Assembly: GCA_900766925.1 (NCBI GenBank)
Contig: CAAFXG010000301.1
Coordinates: forward strand, 1-43,827
Source of the DNA: Lachnospiraceae bacterium
GTDB lineage: Bacteria > Bacillota > Clostridia > Lachnospirales > Lachnospiraceae
Length of the DNA: 43,827 nt
Direction: 5' to 3'
Part shown: positions 16,928 through 25,556 of the stretch, one piece after another
Layout: the number at the start of each line of letters is the position of its first letter
Position numbering within the stretch: position 1 is the first letter of the stretch
Notes under the pieces: generated by a model
Told to the model about the DNA's origin: nothing
Databases searched by the model: none
What the model saw: the letters and a program-made list of their open reading frames with translations, nothing else
Position numbers and translations under genes: made by a program

Positions 16928-19033
16928 ATGGCTTATACAATGTTAGATAATGCAACAATCAGACAAAGGGATTATGCGCCTGATACGCTTGAAGGAGCAG
17001 CGGTTTCTTTTATCAGAGAGTGTTGTGAGGGACTGCGATTTGACAAAAACAAGGCAACAACAATGTCGAGTGGTAGTCTTGATTTTGACGGAACAAGTTT
17101 TAAAACCAATCAGATTCCTTTTAACATGGAAAAGGATATAGATAGACTTTGCCTTGAGAATGCAGTAGTTCGTTTTCTGAAATCAGGAAAAAAGGAAGAC
17201 GCATTTGATGTGTACTTCTGCTATCTGGAGATGTTTGTTGGAGATTATGAGAAAACAAGAAGAATGATAGAGCTTTTATCCGAGTTTGAGGCAAATGGTA
17301 GTGGCCTTTTGATGAAACATAGAGATCATTATTCACATTCTGTTTACGTGTTTATTTTGGGCTTAGCTATTTTTGAATCAAATAAAGTATATAGAGAGGT
17401 TTATAAAAATTTTTATGATATTCAGGATGAACATGAGGCAGCCGCACATTATCTGCAATATTGGGGGTTGAGTTCGTTATTCCATGACATTGGGTATCCG
17501 TTTGAGCTTCCTTTTGAACAGGTGTGTTCATATTTTGAAGTGGATAAATATAATCGTACCGAAAAAGTTACATATATGGGAGAGGATGGAAAGAAATATA
17601 AAAAGGATTCGCCGATAATTCCGTTCCTGTCTTACAGTAATTTGAATAGATTGACTGATATTGACGAGGAAGTTATAGAGTCTATGTCGGTTATACTGAA
17701 AAAAACAATATTAAATACAGATTCATTATTTGCATATTTGTTGGCAGAAAGCAAGGTTGGAAAAGCATATTCTATAAACGAGGAGCAAATGCTTGGATAT
17801 TTACAGGATAAGCCTATGCATCCGGATAAATTTAATTTATATATGGATCATGCATATTTTAGTGCTACACTTCTCTTCAAAAAACTATTTGAGGAATTAA
17901 AGTGTGTAAAGTATGAAAAAACACAGGGCTTTTATTGTGAGACAGTGCTTGATTCTATTACAGCAATATTGATGCATAATAGTCTTTACAAGTTCTGCAT
18001 CGCAAATCCGGAGCTTGATCCTGAAAAAGAAGGAATGCATATTTGGTATAAGGGAAAGGGTAATAAGCCGTTCAAGGCTGAATTACATCCACTTGCATAT
18101 ATGCTTATGCTTTGCGATGAATTACAGTGTTGGGATAGAACTGCATATGGCCGTAATTCTAAAAAGGAACTGCATCCTATGGGTTGTACATTTGATTTCT
18201 CAAATAATCATATTAGAGCTGTGTACTTATATGATGAGAAGGAGATGGCAAAGGTAAATCGTTTTAAGGACGAATATATTGAGTGGCTTCAGAATCCTGA
18301 AGGCAAAAAGGCACCCGGATTAAAAGCATATTCCGGAATGTATGTAAAGAAAAATGGAATGTCAGGTTTTCAGGATGATATTGAGCATATTGTAGATTTA
18401 AGTGATATAGGTCTTTGTGTAGAGACTGGTCTGGCAGAGCATGTTCATGCGGGTAATCGCAGCTATTTGTCGGATAGTAATTTTATAAATCTATACAATT
18501 TTGCAATTGTTTTAAATGGATGCTGGGGAAATTATGATTGGAAGCGAGCTAAGGCTGCGGGACAGGAAGAACAGTTCTTAAATGATGATAGCGTAATGGA
18601 TAAATTTGCAGAGACGTTTAAGTCACTTTCATTAGAGTATAAGCTCTCAAATATTAATCAGGCAAAAGCATTTGCAAGATACATGAATGAGATAGGTTGT
18701 TTCTATACCGATAAGTCAGTTGATTTTGAACAGGTTGATAGATTCTCAGATGATGAGCTTGTGAAAATAGGATTATTAGAGCATCAGAGATGGCTTCAGG
18801 ACCATTATGATATGGGATGGACTTATGGCACGCCTGATAGTGATAAGAGAGAGCTGGAACGTAAGCATAATGATATGATTCCGGAATTTGATGGTTTTGA
18901 TGTTTCTGATGAAGCGTCAAAGGTGAACTATGAAAGATTGGACAAGGCAACACAGGACAAGGATACTGAGCCAATGGAATGTATGTTAGCAATGTTAAAA
19001 ATGTTTGATGGACTTAGAATATATAGATTATAG
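16928..19033 (+). CDS. HD-domain protein with C-terminal RyR domain
   Basis: The protein has 701 residues. An HD-type phosphohydrolase signature is visible: H137 (HYSHSVYVF) and H186-D187 (SLFHDIGYPFE), inside a helical domain of about 110-420. Residues about 605-690 match the prokaryotic RyR domain: LLEHQRWLQDHYDMGW (H619, W622, GW) then YG, and a trailing N…ERLDKATQDKD helix. RyR domains are named after ryanodine receptors and recur in predicted nucleotide-dependent conflict systems. HD enzymes cleave phosphoester bonds, so the protein could sense a nucleotide through RyR and hydrolyse it or nucleic acid through HD. The TIR gene starts 12 bases downstream, suggesting tight coupling. Start ATG 16928 with TGGAGGA upstream. 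Confidence 0.82.
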   Translation: MAYTMLDNATIRQRDYAPDTLEGAAVSFIRECCEGLRFDKNKATTMSSGSLDFDGTSFKTNQIPFNMEKDIDRLCLENAVVRFLKSGKKEDAFDVYFCYLEMFVGDYEKTRRMIELLSEFEANGSGLLMKHRDHYSHSVYVFILGLAIFESNKVYREVYKNFYDIQDEHEAAAHYLQYWGLSSLFHDIGYPFELPFEQVCSYFEVDKYNRTEKVTYMGEDGKKYKKDSPIIPFLSYSNLNRLTDIDEEVIESMSVILKKTILNTDSLFAYLLAESKVGKAYSINEEQMLGYLQDKPMHPDKFNLYMDHAYFSATLLFKKLFEELKCVKYEKTQGFYCETVLDSITAILMHNSLYKFCIANPELDPEKEGMHIWYKGKGNKPFKAELHPLAYMLMLCDELQCWDRTAYGRNSKKELHPMGCTFDFSNNHIRAVYLYDEKEMAKVNRFKDEYIEWLQNPEGKKAPGLKAYSGMYVKKNGMSGFQDDIEHIVDLSDIGLCVETGLAEHVHAGNRSYLSDSNFINLYNFAIVLNGCWGNYDWKRAKAAGQEEQFLNDDSVMDKFAETFKSLSLEYKLSNINQAKAFARYMNEIGCFYTDKSVDFEQVDRFSDDELVKIGLLEHQRWLQDHYDMGWTYGTPDSDKRELERKHNDMIPEFDGFDVSDEASKVNYERLDKATQDKDTEPMECMLAMLKMFDGLRIYRL

Positions 19034-19045
19034 GAGAGAAAAAAT

Positions 19046-20866
19046 ATGGATGTGAAAGCAGAGAGAAAGAAGGATGCACAGGAAGAAGGCGGGCATATCT
19101 ATGAACTGAAAAACAAGGGGTATGTTATTGATAAAGACTTTGGTGAAGATTATGTTTTTATTAGCTACAGCTCCAAAGATTGGGAAAAAGTTCTGTATGA
19201 TATAGTATATGAAACCTGTAAAAATTATGGGTTGCGTGTGTATTTTGATACAAATTTTGATGATGGTGATGAATCATGGATAACTCAGTTTGAGAAGAAT
19301 ATGAAGCATCCACATTGCAAGGCTGTTTTTGCATTTGTAAGTCCTAATTATAAATCCAGCTATGCTACTTTGATGGAGCTGTTGGCTGCAAGCGTATATC
19401 GTAAACCAGTATTGCCAATTGTATTAAACAAAGTGAGTGTTGGTGACAATTTTACTAATACAGGACTTGGGACTCAGCGTTATTCGAATTGTGATGTGAA
19501 TGAGTTGTGGGAACCTGAGTTAATGGTATTTAACAATTTATTTTTTAAAGTCGTGTATGATGAAGAAAATACAGCAATAAAAAACAAAGAGCAGGCAATG
19601 AATGTTCTGTATACAAGGAAAAAGAGTAGTAATTACGAACCATACATAGAGGAGCTTTCATTTGAAGCTTTAAAAAACAATGCTGATTTCTGGGATTATA
19701 AAAAAATAGATTTTACGGATGAAGAAGCTAAAAAACGCTTTTGGGACAGTATGCCAAAGGAAGAAAAGAAGAGCCATGGAGAGGAATATCTTATTGTAAA
19801 AAATAATGCAAGATTGATAGAAGAAATACTGGCCAATATGGATAAGAACAGTATAAATGGTATTAACAAAGATTATTCAAAGGCATTGTATGACAAATTA
19901 ACATCAAAGAGTGGTTTGAATATCGACAGTGTTTTTTCAGAAGCTTTAATTGATATTGTAGAAACACCGGGTAGTCCTGTTCCTGACCCTGTTCCAGCGC
20001 CTGGTCTTGTTCCTGCTCCTGCTGTAAAGGCATGCATAAAAGATGAATCTACGCCGCCAAAACCTTATTCAGGTGGCTACACATATACAATTTTTGGAAA
20101 AGAATACACTGCTGAAGCCAGAGAGCAAGGTAAATTAATGTTTGATGCATTCGAAGCTTTGATTGAGCGCTATCCGGATTGTGCCGAAAAATTAACTCAA
20201 AGAACATCTGTTGCGAAGGCAGAAGACGTAAAAAATGCAAATACAAAAGAATCGGATCCAACATACTTTAGAGGATGTAAATCATTTATGGTTGGTAATC
20301 AGGAATACTTAGTTGGAACGAGTTATGGATTTAAAGCTAAACTTGCGGAAATTAAAGGCATGTTCAAAATATGTGGAGCAAATCCGAATGAGTTTATTTT
20401 AAATGGCGATGCTTTGGCGGAACCACCAAAAAGTGATTCGACGACTGACTCGATAACTGACTCCGGAGAAGATGGATATATTTACACAATTTTTGGAAAG
20501 GAATATACTGCCGGAAGCAGAGATCAAGGTAAATTAATGTATGACGCATTCGAAGCCTTGATTGAGCGTTATCCGGATTGTGCCGAAAAATTAACACAAA
20601 GAACATCTATAGCAAGGGCAGAGAATGTGAAAAATGCAAATACTAAAGAGTCAGATCCGACATATTTTAGAGGATGTAAATCATTTATGGTAGGTAATCA
20701 GGAGTACTTAGTTGGAACAAGCTACGGATTTGATGCGAAGATGGCAGAAATAAAAGGTATGTTTAAGATATGTGAGGAAGATTTTGGACAGTTTGTAATA
20801 GTCTCAGCTCCTCAGAAATCTACGCGCAGCACAAACGGCAAAAAGGGTATAGGCGAACTTATTTAA
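19046..20866 (+). CDS. TIR-domain protein with two tandem C-terminal domains
   Basis: The protein has 606 residues. The TIR domain (about 35-150) begins DYVFISYSSKDW and has the likely catalytic Glu E111 (YATLMELLAAS), so NAD+ hydrolase or cyclase activity is plausible. A helical linker (about 160-300) and a Pro-rich hinge (PDPVPAPGLVPAPA) follow. Then come two copies of a ~100-residue domain (343-443 and 477-576), differing at about 10 positions, with a Ser/Thr/Asp-rich spacer. I do not recognise this domain; it contains YTIFGKEYT and FRGCKSFMVGNQEYLVGTSYG. In analogous defence proteins the TIR is the effector and the tail senses infection. Cytoplasmic. SD AGGAGAG is 8 bases upstream. Confidence 0.88.
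   Translation: MDVKAERKKDAQEEGGHIYELKNKGYVIDKDFGEDYVFISYSSKDWEKVLYDIVYETCKNYGLRVYFDTNFDDGDESWITQFEKNMKHPHCKAVFAFVSPNYKSSYATLMELLAASVYRKPVLPIVLNKVSVGDNFTNTGLGTQRYSNCDVNELWEPELMVFNNLFFKVVYDEENTAIKNKEQAMNVLYTRKKSSNYEPYIEELSFEALKNNADFWDYKKIDFTDEEAKKRFWDSMPKEEKKSHGEEYLIVKNNARLIEEILANMDKNSINGINKDYSKALYDKLTSKSGLNIDSVFSEALIDIVETPGSPVPDPVPAPGLVPAPAVKACIKDESTPPKPYSGGYTYTIFGKEYTAEAREQGKLMFDAFEALIERYPDCAEKLTQRTSVAKAEDVKNANTKESDPTYFRGCKSFMVGNQEYLVGTSYGFKAKLAEIKGMFKICGANPNEFILNGDALAEPPKSDSTTDSITDSGEDGYIYTIFGKEYTAGSRDQGKLMYDAFEALIERYPDCAEKLTQRTSIARAENVKNANTKESDPTYFRGCKSFMVGNQEYLVGTSYGFDAKMAEIKGMFKICEEDFGQFVIVSAPQKSTRSTNGKKGIGELI
20072..20377 (+). repeat. TIR-protein C-terminal repeat, copy 1
   Basis: It encodes residues 343-444 of the TIR protein. 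About 90% identical at protein level to copy 2 (20474-20773), with many synonymous differences, so the duplication is not an assembly echo. Confidence 0.9.
20474..20773 (+). repeat. TIR-protein C-terminal repeat, copy 2
   Basis: It encodes residues 477-576. Amino-acid changes against copy 1 are mostly conservative (E/D, F/Y, V/I, K/R, L/M), which implies both copies remain under selection. Confidence 0.9.
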
Positions 20867-20885
20867 GAAGAAATGAGGGATTGGT

Positions 20886-22103
20886 TTGAACATAGAACAA
20901 GCAGAGGAATTGATAGCTAGTAAGCAATTCCAACAGTTAAAGTATTTTCAAGAAAAAACTAATGTGTTTACTATTGTAGGTCAGACACACACGGAACACT
21001 GGCATAGCTCATTTATTAGTTGGCTGTTGGATCCGAATTCGAGTCTTTGCCTTGGTCATTATCCTCTTGTCAGGCTATTGTCTCTTTACATGATAAAAAG
21101 TGAGACTACCGATTTTTCACTTAAAACGGTTTTTAATATGGATTTGGATGCAGTGCATTTTGTAACTGAGAAAACCTTTTTTACTGCCGATAGAAAGAAG
21201 AGATCTATTGATGTATATGGTGAAAGCGATGAGCTTGTTCTTGTCATAGAGAATAAGGTTAAAGCCAGAGAAAATATGAATGGTACTGATGTGGGACAGA
21301 CTAAGGACTATCGTGACTATGTTGAAGAACATAGCAAAAAGGGGCAGAAGGTTATCTGCCTGTTTATAACACCAGATCCAAAACAAAAGCCATATGATAA
21401 GAGCTATACACAGATTACATATCAGGAATTATATGATTATGTTATAGCAAAATGTATTGAGCATCCTCAGCTTAATAAAGATGGTAGATATTTGCTGGAG
21501 CAATATGCAAATAATCTTAGAGAGCCGGTGCATGGCTCACCGATGGCATTAGTAAATACGGCTTTATGCAATGAGATTTATGATTTGCATTCAGAAGTTC
21601 TTGATGAGATATTTATGGACGTGGAAAAAAGCAGTAACTATCTTACTGATGACAGGTTGTCTTGTGTTGTGTATTCACATTATCAGAGCATACTGGATGA
21701 AATATATCTTTCGTTAGACGAAAAATATTATGGAAGAACACCTAAGTCGAAGGTACAGAGAAAAATTGTGAGCTTTACGGATCTGTATTATGCTGGAAAA
21801 ATCCAGAATGGAACAGAATTTATTATGGAGTATGATGGTATCTGTCATTATGCCATTGCTGAGTTTGATGCACAGGATAATGAGTGTTATATGCTTCTTC
21901 TGGATGATAATAAGCAACCATACTACAATGCAAAGGGAGAAAAAATAGGCTTTTACAGGGCATCCTCGCAAGCCGGAATTGATGCCGTAAATATCTACCG
22001 TAAGAAAAATCAAATTGAAACAAAATTAGAGACCTTAAATGGCCCGGCCTATTGGAAGACTAAGGATGGTATTACAATAAAGACCTTAATTGATTCTTTG
22101 TAA
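20886..22103 (+). CDS. PD-(D/E)XK nuclease-superfamily protein (PDDEXK_4-like)
   Basis: The protein has 405 residues. The N-terminal core has the PDDEXK_4 pattern: E37 in HTEHWHSSFISWLLDPN, then D109 (RSIDVYG) and E122-N-K124 (LVIENKVKA), followed by a conserved GQTKDYRDYV helix. This is a complete metal-dependent nuclease site. The C-terminal ~200 residues are unassigned and may bind the target. It starts with TTG at 20886, 19 bases after the TIR stop, with only a weak GAGGG as ribosome binding site, so its expression may depend on coupling to the TIR gene. Predicted cytoplasmic DNA (or RNA) endonuclease, probably an additional effector of the island. Confidence 0.8.
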   Translation: MNIEQAEELIASKQFQQLKYFQEKTNVFTIVGQTHTEHWHSSFISWLLDPNSSLCLGHYPLVRLLSLYMIKSETTDFSLKTVFNMDLDAVHFVTEKTFFTADRKKRSIDVYGESDELVLVIENKVKARENMNGTDVGQTKDYRDYVEEHSKKGQKVICLFITPDPKQKPYDKSYTQITYQELYDYVIAKCIEHPQLNKDGRYLLEQYANNLREPVHGSPMALVNTALCNEIYDLHSEVLDEIFMDVEKSSNYLTDDRLSCVVYSHYQSILDEIYLSLDEKYYGRTPKSKVQRKIVSFTDLYYAGKIQNGTEFIMEYDGICHYAIAEFDAQDNECYMLLLDDNKQPYYNAKGEKIGFYRASSQAGIDAVNIYRKKNQIETKLETLNGPAYWKTKDGITIKTLIDSL

Positions 22104-22141
22104 AAGATATTATTGAAGAAATTAAAGCTGAGGAAGTAGTT

Positions 22142-23629
22142 ATGTCATATGAATTAACAAAGACTAAATATTGTAAAGGTGTTCAATGTCCAAAAATTCT
22201 TTGGCTTGATGAGCATCAGCCTGATTTAGGAGAAAATGTAATTAATCAAAGCGTGGTATCCACCGGAACAAAGGTTGGTGAACTGGCAAGATCATACTTT
22301 GGACATTATGACCTTGTAAAGTATTGCCCCAATAAGACTGAGATGGTAAATGAAACAAAGCGGCTGCTGGCATATTCAGATAATATTGCTGAAGCAAGTT
22401 TTAGCTATAATTCATTGTTTTGTGCAGTTGATATTTTACATAGAAATGAAGATGGTTGGGATATAGTTGAGGTTAAGAGTGCTACAGAAATCTCTGATAT
22501 TAATCTCGATGATATAGCTTTTCAGTATTATGTTTTATTGATGTGCAATGTGCCGATAAAAGGTGTATACATTCTTCACATCGATAATTCTTATGTGAGG
22601 GAGGAGCAACTGGATATAAAAGGACTTTTTGTTTTGGAAGATTGCACAGATATAGCTATTCGAAAGTGTGATGAGATTAGAGAGGATAACAGGCTTGAAT
22701 TGATGATTCAATACGTAAACTGTGTAGATGAACCGGCCAGGGATATAGATATATGTTGCGATAATCCCTACCCATGTGCATATAAAAAATATTGTGGAAA
22801 AAACATTCCGGAGCATTCTGTATTTGATCTTGCCAGAATGCAGGCAAAGAAAAAATACGAATTATATCATAATGGAATTGTATCGTATCAAGACATTTTG
22901 AATAATGCGGATAAGGTAAATGCTAATCAAAAAAGACAGGTGGAGTCATTATTATTTGATAAGCCGGATGAGTATGATGTGAATGAAATAAAGAAATTTT
23001 TAGATACAATATCATATCCGATTTATCATTTGGATTTTGAGACATTTCAGCAGGCAATACCTGAATTTATAGGTTGTCATCCATATGAGCAAATACCATT
23101 TCAGTATTCTTTGCATGTCGAATATGAGGATGGAAGGCTGGAACATTATGAGTTCCTTGCAAAAGAGGGGGAGGACCCCCGAAGGACTTTGGCAGAGCGA
23201 TTAATTAAGGATATTCCGGTTGGAGTTTGTTCTACTGCTTATAATATGTCGTTTGAAAGGACAGTGATTAAACATCTGGCGGAAGCGTTTCCGGATTTAG
23301 CAGAGCATCTGATGGACATACATGATAATATGCACGATTTAATGGTTCCTTTTCAGAAACAGTATTACTATAGTAAAGCTATGCAGGGCTCCTATTCGAT
23401 TAAATATGTATTGCCGGCTTTATGGCCCGGAGATCCGGAGCTGGATTATCACAATCTTGAGGGAGTGCATAATGGCTCTGAGGCATCAGCCTCATTTGCA
23501 GATATGGCAAATCATACTCCTGAAGAAATTGCGACAATGAGAGAGAATCTGTTGAAGTACTGTGAGCTTGATACATATGCGATGGTAAAGGTGCTGAGAA
23601 AATTAAAAGAAGTAGTTGAAGAGAATTAG
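22142..23629 (+). CDS. DUF2779 protein: Cas4-like plus DEDD exonuclease modules
   Basis: The protein has 495 residues. The N half resembles Cas4/RecB-like PD-(D/E)XK nucleases: D97 (FCAVDIL), E110-V-K112 (DIVEVKSAT) and cysteines C11, C206, C212 and C218 (CAYKKYCG) positioned like an iron-sulfur cluster. The C half (about 285-490) has DEDDy exonuclease motifs: YHLDFETF (D298, E300), a middle motif around TAYNMSFERTVI, and Y473-CEL-D477. DUF2779 proteins are widespread and not all are in defence loci, so membership of the system is likely but not certain. It is the last gene of the plus-strand run, starts 38 bases after the nuclease gene with GAGG upstream, and is followed by a strong terminator. 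Confidence 0.8.
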   Translation: MSYELTKTKYCKGVQCPKILWLDEHQPDLGENVINQSVVSTGTKVGELARSYFGHYDLVKYCPNKTEMVNETKRLLAYSDNIAEASFSYNSLFCAVDILHRNEDGWDIVEVKSATEISDINLDDIAFQYYVLLMCNVPIKGVYILHIDNSYVREEQLDIKGLFVLEDCTDIAIRKCDEIREDNRLELMIQYVNCVDEPARDIDICCDNPYPCAYKKYCGKNIPEHSVFDLARMQAKKKYELYHNGIVSYQDILNNADKVNANQKRQVESLLFDKPDEYDVNEIKKFLDTISYPIYHLDFETFQQAIPEFIGCHPYEQIPFQYSLHVEYEDGRLEHYEFLAKEGEDPRRTLAERLIKDIPVGVCSTAYNMSFERTVIKHLAEAFPDLAEHLMDIHDNMHDLMVPFQKQYYYSKAMQGSYSIKYVLPALWPGDPELDYHNLEGVHNGSEASASFADMANHTPEEIATMRENLLKYCELDTYAMVKVLRKLKEVVEEN

Positions 23630-23658
23630 ATAAGGGGTCATCAGCATTTGAATAAACA

Positions 23659-23730
23659 ATGGGGCTGACACACCAGCGATAAACCGGGCTACTCACTGTT
23701 TATCACTGGTGCAACAGCCCCATCGTTTTA
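23659..23730. terminator. Bidirectional terminator closing the island
   Basis: ATGGGGCTG…CAGCGATAAAC at 23659-23686 pairs with GTTTATCACTGGTG…CAGCCCCAT (to 23723). T-rich tails flank it on both strands. It separates the island from the convergent paaK-like gene. Confidence 0.8.
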
Positions 23731-23739
23731 TACATTTAT

Positions 23740-24981
23740 TCAGTTATCCCTATAATCAATAACTCGCTTGGTCTTTTTCTCGCTACGAGGCAGTGTACCT
23801 ACCGGAACAGGCGTGATTCTAGGTGTGACACCGATTTTGGACTTGAAGGAATCCTGAATGCGCTTGGCTGTGTTTTCAAAGTTTACACGTCCTTCTATCT
23901 CTACGGTGACAATCATGATATCCTTGTTCTTTTCATCGTCGTGAGCAATAGTAATGTTGTATTCGCTTGAGGCACCATCAATATTCTGAAGAATTTCTTC
24001 TACCTGGCTTGGGAACATATTTACACCATGTACCTTAAACATATCATCACTTCTGCCCTTGATGATGTCTATACGAGGATAGGAACGTCCGCAGGAACAT
24101 TTCTCTGGTATGATACGTGATATATCGTGTGTCCTGAAACGAATGAGTGGAGCACCTTCCTTGACGAGTGTAGAAATAACAATTTCACCTTCCTCGCCAT
24201 CAGGGAGAACCTTGCCGGTCTTAGGGTCAATTATTTCTATGTAAATGTAATCGTCCCAGTAGTGGATACCGGATTCGTTTTCACAATTTATACCTATGCC
24301 GGGACCATAGATTTCAGTAAGACCATATATATCATAGAGTTCAATTCCGAGCTCGTTTTGGATGTACGAACGCATCTTTTTGCTCCAACGCTCTGAACCA
24401 AATACACCCTTTTTGAGACAAATCTTATCCTTTAAACCACGTTTGTTTATTTCTTCTGCCAGCAGAAGAGCATAGGATGATGTGGCTGTAATAACCGTGG
24501 ACTTAAGGTCCTGCATCATCTGTAACTGCTTTTCGGTATTTCCCGGTCCCATAGGGATTGCCATGGCACCAAGCTTTTCGCAGCCTGCCTGGAAACCTAT
24601 TCCGGCGGTCCACAGACCATAGCCGGGAGTTATCTGTATTCTGTCCTTGTTTGTAATTCCTGCCGTCTCGTAACAGCGGGCAAACATAATGGCCCAATCA
24701 TCAACATCCTTTGCTGTATATGGAATGATGACCGGCTTTCCTGTTGTTCCTGATGATGAGTGTATCCTTACAACCTCCTCATCGCTGACTGCCTGGATAC
24801 CGAGTGGATATGCGTTTCTTAAGTCATCCTTGCTTGAAAATGGCAGCTTCTCAAAGTCTTCCTGAGAATTGATACCTGTAATACCAAGCTCATTGTATAT
24901 CTTTCCGTAGTAGCTGTCGGTTTTGATGAGGCGCTTAATCTGGGCGTCTATCTGTGATAATTGTGTTTGATTTAACTGCAT
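23740..24981 (-). CDS. paaK: Phenylacetate-CoA ligase-like AMP-forming enzyme
   Basis: This 413-residue acyl-CoA synthetase of the PaaK type activates aryl acids (phenylacetate, indoleacetate) to CoA thioesters. The nucleotide loop RIHSSSGTTGKPV, YGLTEIYGPG and the late RSDDMFKVHGVNMFPSQVE motif are all present. It is the last gene of a minus-strand set with iorB and iorA and overlaps iorB by 10 bases. IorAB makes aryl-CoA from arylpyruvates, so here the ligase may run toward acid and nucleotide gain, or may reactivate free aryl acids. That direction is inference. Length is slightly short but complete for the family. Confidence 0.9.
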   Translation of the reverse strand: MQLNQTQLSQIDAQIKRLIKTDSYYGKIYNELGITGINSQEDFEKLPFSSKDDLRNAYPLGIQAVSDEEVVRIHSSSGTTGKPVIIPYTAKDVDDWAIMFARCYETAGITNKDRIQITPGYGLWTAGIGFQAGCEKLGAMAIPMGPGNTEKQLQMMQDLKSTVITATSSYALLLAEEINKRGLKDKICLKKGVFGSERWSKKMRSYIQNELGIELYDIYGLTEIYGPGIGINCENESGIHYWDDYIYIEIIDPKTGKVLPDGEEGEIVISTLVKEGAPLIRFRTHDISRIIPEKCSCGRSYPRIDIIKGRSDDMFKVHGVNMFPSQVEEILQNIDGASSEYNITIAHDDEKNKDIMIVTVEIEGRVNFENTAKRIQDSFKSKIGVTPRITPVPVGTLPRSEKKTKRVIDYRDN

Positions 24982-25556
24982 GTATAAGTACCTCCTATTT
25001 CAAATGCTTTTAGGTTGATATCTACAAAACGTTCAGGAACACGCTTCTTGATTTCGTTTATCATTGTGAACTCGTCTATATCAAGTCTGCCGCTTGCAAC
25101 AAGCACTCCAAGTACTGCAATGTTAAAAAACTTGGATGAACCAAGAGGTTCACAAAGCTTATTTGCGTCAACTGTTATACAGGTGCATTTGTTCTTGATG
25201 TATTCAATCATTTCAACACCGTCATATCCGGTTGGATGAAGAGATTCTGTTGTTGGTCTTATGGGAACGCAGTTAACAATAGCTATGCCGTCCTTTTTAA
25301 GATAGCCGAGGTTTCTTACTGCTTCGGCCGGCTCAAAGGCAATTAAGATATCTGCATTGCCGTGTGGAATTAGTGGAGAACTTGCTGCATCACCTATACG
25401 GATGTGTGATGTAACTGAACCACCACGCTGTGCCATGCCGATAGTCTCGGCACTATGTACAGTGTTACCCTTTGTCATTGCGGCTGCGGCGATAAGCTTT
25501 GAGGCAAGGACAGTTCCCTGACCTCCGACGCCGCAAAGTAATATATCTTTGTTCAT
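24972..25556 (-). CDS. iorB: Indolepyruvate:ferredoxin oxidoreductase, beta subunit
   Basis: This 194-residue gamma/KorC-like domain protein begins LLCGVGGQGTVLASKLIA and contains SAETIGMAQRGGSVTSHIRIG, the characteristic signature of IorB. With IorA it oxidatively decarboxylates arylpyruvates (from Trp, Phe, Tyr) to aryl-CoA, reducing ferredoxin. The start overlaps the iorA stop (shared base at 25556), so the two are translationally coupled and made in equal amounts. Confidence 0.93.
   Translation of the reverse strand: MNKDILLCGVGGQGTVLASKLIAAAAMTKGNTVHSAETIGMAQRGGSVTSHIRIGDAASSPLIPHGNADILIAFEPAEAVRNLGYLKKDGIAIVNCVPIRPTTESLHPTGYDGVEMIEYIKNKCTCITVDANKLCEPLGSSKFFNIAVLGVLVASGRLDIDEFTMINEIKKRVPERFVDINLKAFEIGGTYTCS

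Noticed and set aside
20072..20773. Direct repeats of about 300 bp as a CRISPR array or mobile repeat
   Set aside because: They are in-frame protein-domain duplications inside the TIR gene, only two copies, with codon-level divergence typical of selection on protein.
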